Below, piece by piece: positions 6,355 through 7,409 of a stretch of DNA of 7,409 nt. The stretch is from Alphaproteobacteria bacterium. Its GTDB lineage: Bacteria; Pseudomonadota; Alphaproteobacteria; Rhizobiales; Beijerinckiaceae. Under the pieces are notes generated by a model, which was given only the letters and a program-made list of their open reading frames with translations, did not search any database and was not told where the DNA came from. Position 1 is the first letter of the stretch; every line of letters starts with the position of its first letter. Both the position numbers and the translations under genes were made by a program. The stretch spans positions 1-7,409 of the forward strand of contig RFXE01000084.1 in NCBI GenBank assembly GCA_009921785.1. The letters are read 5' to 3'.

Positions 6355-7409
6355 TTATTTTGTTGCGTTCAACCATTGTTGCGCAACAAGCACCGGCCAC
6401 AAATCATTATGACGGTCACGTCGTCCGGATAAATGATCATGAAGCGCCCGCGTAATGGATTGATTTTCAAAATAACCATCGCGCTTGAGTGTCTCGGGCG
6501 ATAGGAGATCCGTCGCCCAAGCCTTTAAGGGGCCCCGCAGCCACGCGGCTAAGGGAACACCAAAACCTTTTTTGGGCCGCTCAATCAAATGTCTTGGAAC
6601 ATAGCGATCCAGCAATTGCCGCATAATCCATTTACCCTGCCCCTCACGTCGACGCAGAGACATCGGCAAGCTGAGAGCAAATTCAACAATATGATGATCA
6701 AGCAACGGTACGCGCGTTTCAAGCGAAACAGCCATCGCGGCACGATCAACTTTTTGAAGAATATCGTCAGGAAGATAAGTAACCATATCCCGCGCCATCA
6801 TGCGCTCGAGATCACTCATTGCCAGATCAGAGAAAGGTTCAGAATTTACAGTTTGATGCGCTGCACCGATCACGGGTATGGCTTCACCGATCCAATGATC
6901 CGCCAATCGCATACCCACTTCTGATGATGTTCTGGCACTAAGAACATGAGCCGACAGTCCCAATTTATGCGCGAGAGCCGATTGTCCGAGCGCTCCCATC
7001 AATGATGAGGCCGCATCGAGTGCACCTGTAACCAAGGGCCGCATAAATGCAGGACTCTGCGCATAGAGGCCCATCATGCGCTCTGCATGCGCATAGGTTG
7101 TATAACCACCAAACAGCTCATCACCCGCATCACCGGAAAGCGATACGGTGACTGCTTGGCGTGCAATCCGTGACACGAGAAATGTCGGAATCTGCGATAC
7201 GTCTGCCAAAGGCTCGTCATAAAGCGCGGGCAGCATCGGGATAACATCAAGCGCCTCGCGCGGTGTTACAAAATGTTCCGTGTGATCTGTGCCCAGATGC
7301 TTTGCGACCGCACGCGCATAAGGCGCTTCGTTAAAGGCATCTTCTTCAAAGCCGATAGTGAAACTCTTTACAGGTCGCGATGATTGACGTTGCATCAAGG
7401 CAACGATCA
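6355..7409 (-). CDS. Asparagine synthetase B-type amidotransferase, C-terminal domain (partial, N-terminus off window)
   Basis: The minus-strand frame is open from the right edge to a TAA at 6355, giving 350 residues; family members have about 600-650. What remains is the ATP-pyrophosphatase synthetase domain. It starts IVALMQRQSS, just past where the SGGxDS P-loop should lie, so the loop and the N-terminal glutaminase domain are outside the window. SGDAGDELFGGY (7102-7137) and YLPDDILQKVDRAAM with SLETRVPLLDH (6736-6780 and just below) are the classic substrate and ATP motifs; KKGFGVPLAAWLRG follows nearer the C-terminus. The in-frame TTG at 7398 is not a real start, because the frame and the homology continue beyond it. 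Next to a UDP-glucuronate 4-epimerase, a role in amidating a sugar or polysaccharide precursor is more likely than housekeeping asparagine synthesis, but this is inference. Confidence 0.93.
   Translation of the reverse strand, partial: IVALMQRQSSRPVKSFTIGFEEDAFNEAPYARAVAKHLGTDHTEHFVTPREALDVIPMLPALYDEPLADVSQIPTFLVSRIARQAVTVSLSGDAGDELFGGYTTYAHAERMMGLYAQSPAFMRPLVTGALDAASSLMGALGQSALAHKLGLSAHVLSARTSSEVGMRLADHWIGEAIPVIGAAHQTVNSEPFSDLAMSDLERMMARDMVTYLPDDILQKVDRAAMAVSLETRVPLLDHHIVEFALSLPMSLRRREGQGKWIMRQLLDRYVPRHLIERPKKGFGVPLAAWLRGPLKAWATDLLSPETLKRDGYFENQSITRALHDHLSGRRDRHNDLWPVLVAQQWLNATK

Noticed and set aside
6309..6362. Possible terminators between the convergent epimerase and AsnB-type genes
   Set aside because: CACG-7-CGTG followed by TTATTTT has only a four-base stem, and TTTGCT/AGCAAA has a 14-base loop; both are too weak to call.

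Overview
The window looks like chromosomal DNA of a Gram-negative bacterium, most likely an alphaproteobacterium. That is an inference from protein style, codon use and compact gene packing; no rRNA or other marker gene is present. Both ends cut through genes. There are seven protein-coding genes and no RNA genes, insertion sequences or CRISPR arrays that I can support.

Left part (1-3388, all minus strand): a likely three-gene operon read right to left. It holds an NAD(P)H:flavin reductase (2840-3388), an MFS transporter of the monocarboxylate-porter-like type (1628-2797), and a large Old Yellow Enzyme-type oxidoreductase with a 4Fe-4S cluster motif and a dinucleotide-binding domain (from 1559 past the left edge). 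The transporter seems damaged. Its last membrane helix is still encoded, but in another frame, and the sequence between looks shortened by about eleven codons. The operon resembles an uptake-plus-reduction/demethylation catabolic unit of unknown substrate.

Middle (3389-4181): a 337-base AT-rich divergent intergenic region full of short repeats and dyads, followed by an Lrp/AsnC-family regulator on the plus strand (3726-4181). The layout suggests the regulator controls itself and the operon opposite.

Right part (4218-7409): a lambda-crystallin-type 3-hydroxyacyl-CoA dehydrogenase family gene (4218-5153, minus) and a UDP-glucuronate 4-epimerase (5271-6308, plus) diverge from a short region. 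That region holds a 10-base repeat copied at a 31-base interval and a good sigma70-type promoter whose expected start point falls on the epimerase ATG, so the mRNA may be leaderless. An AsnB-type asparagine synthetase/amidotransferase, lacking its N-terminus at the right edge, converges on the epimerase (6355-7409). The epimerase and AsnB-type gene together suggest the margin of a surface-polysaccharide locus.

Nothing here amounts to a clearly new system. The best leads are the transporter lesion, the possible leaderless promoter with its phased repeats, and the repeat-rich Lrp control region.
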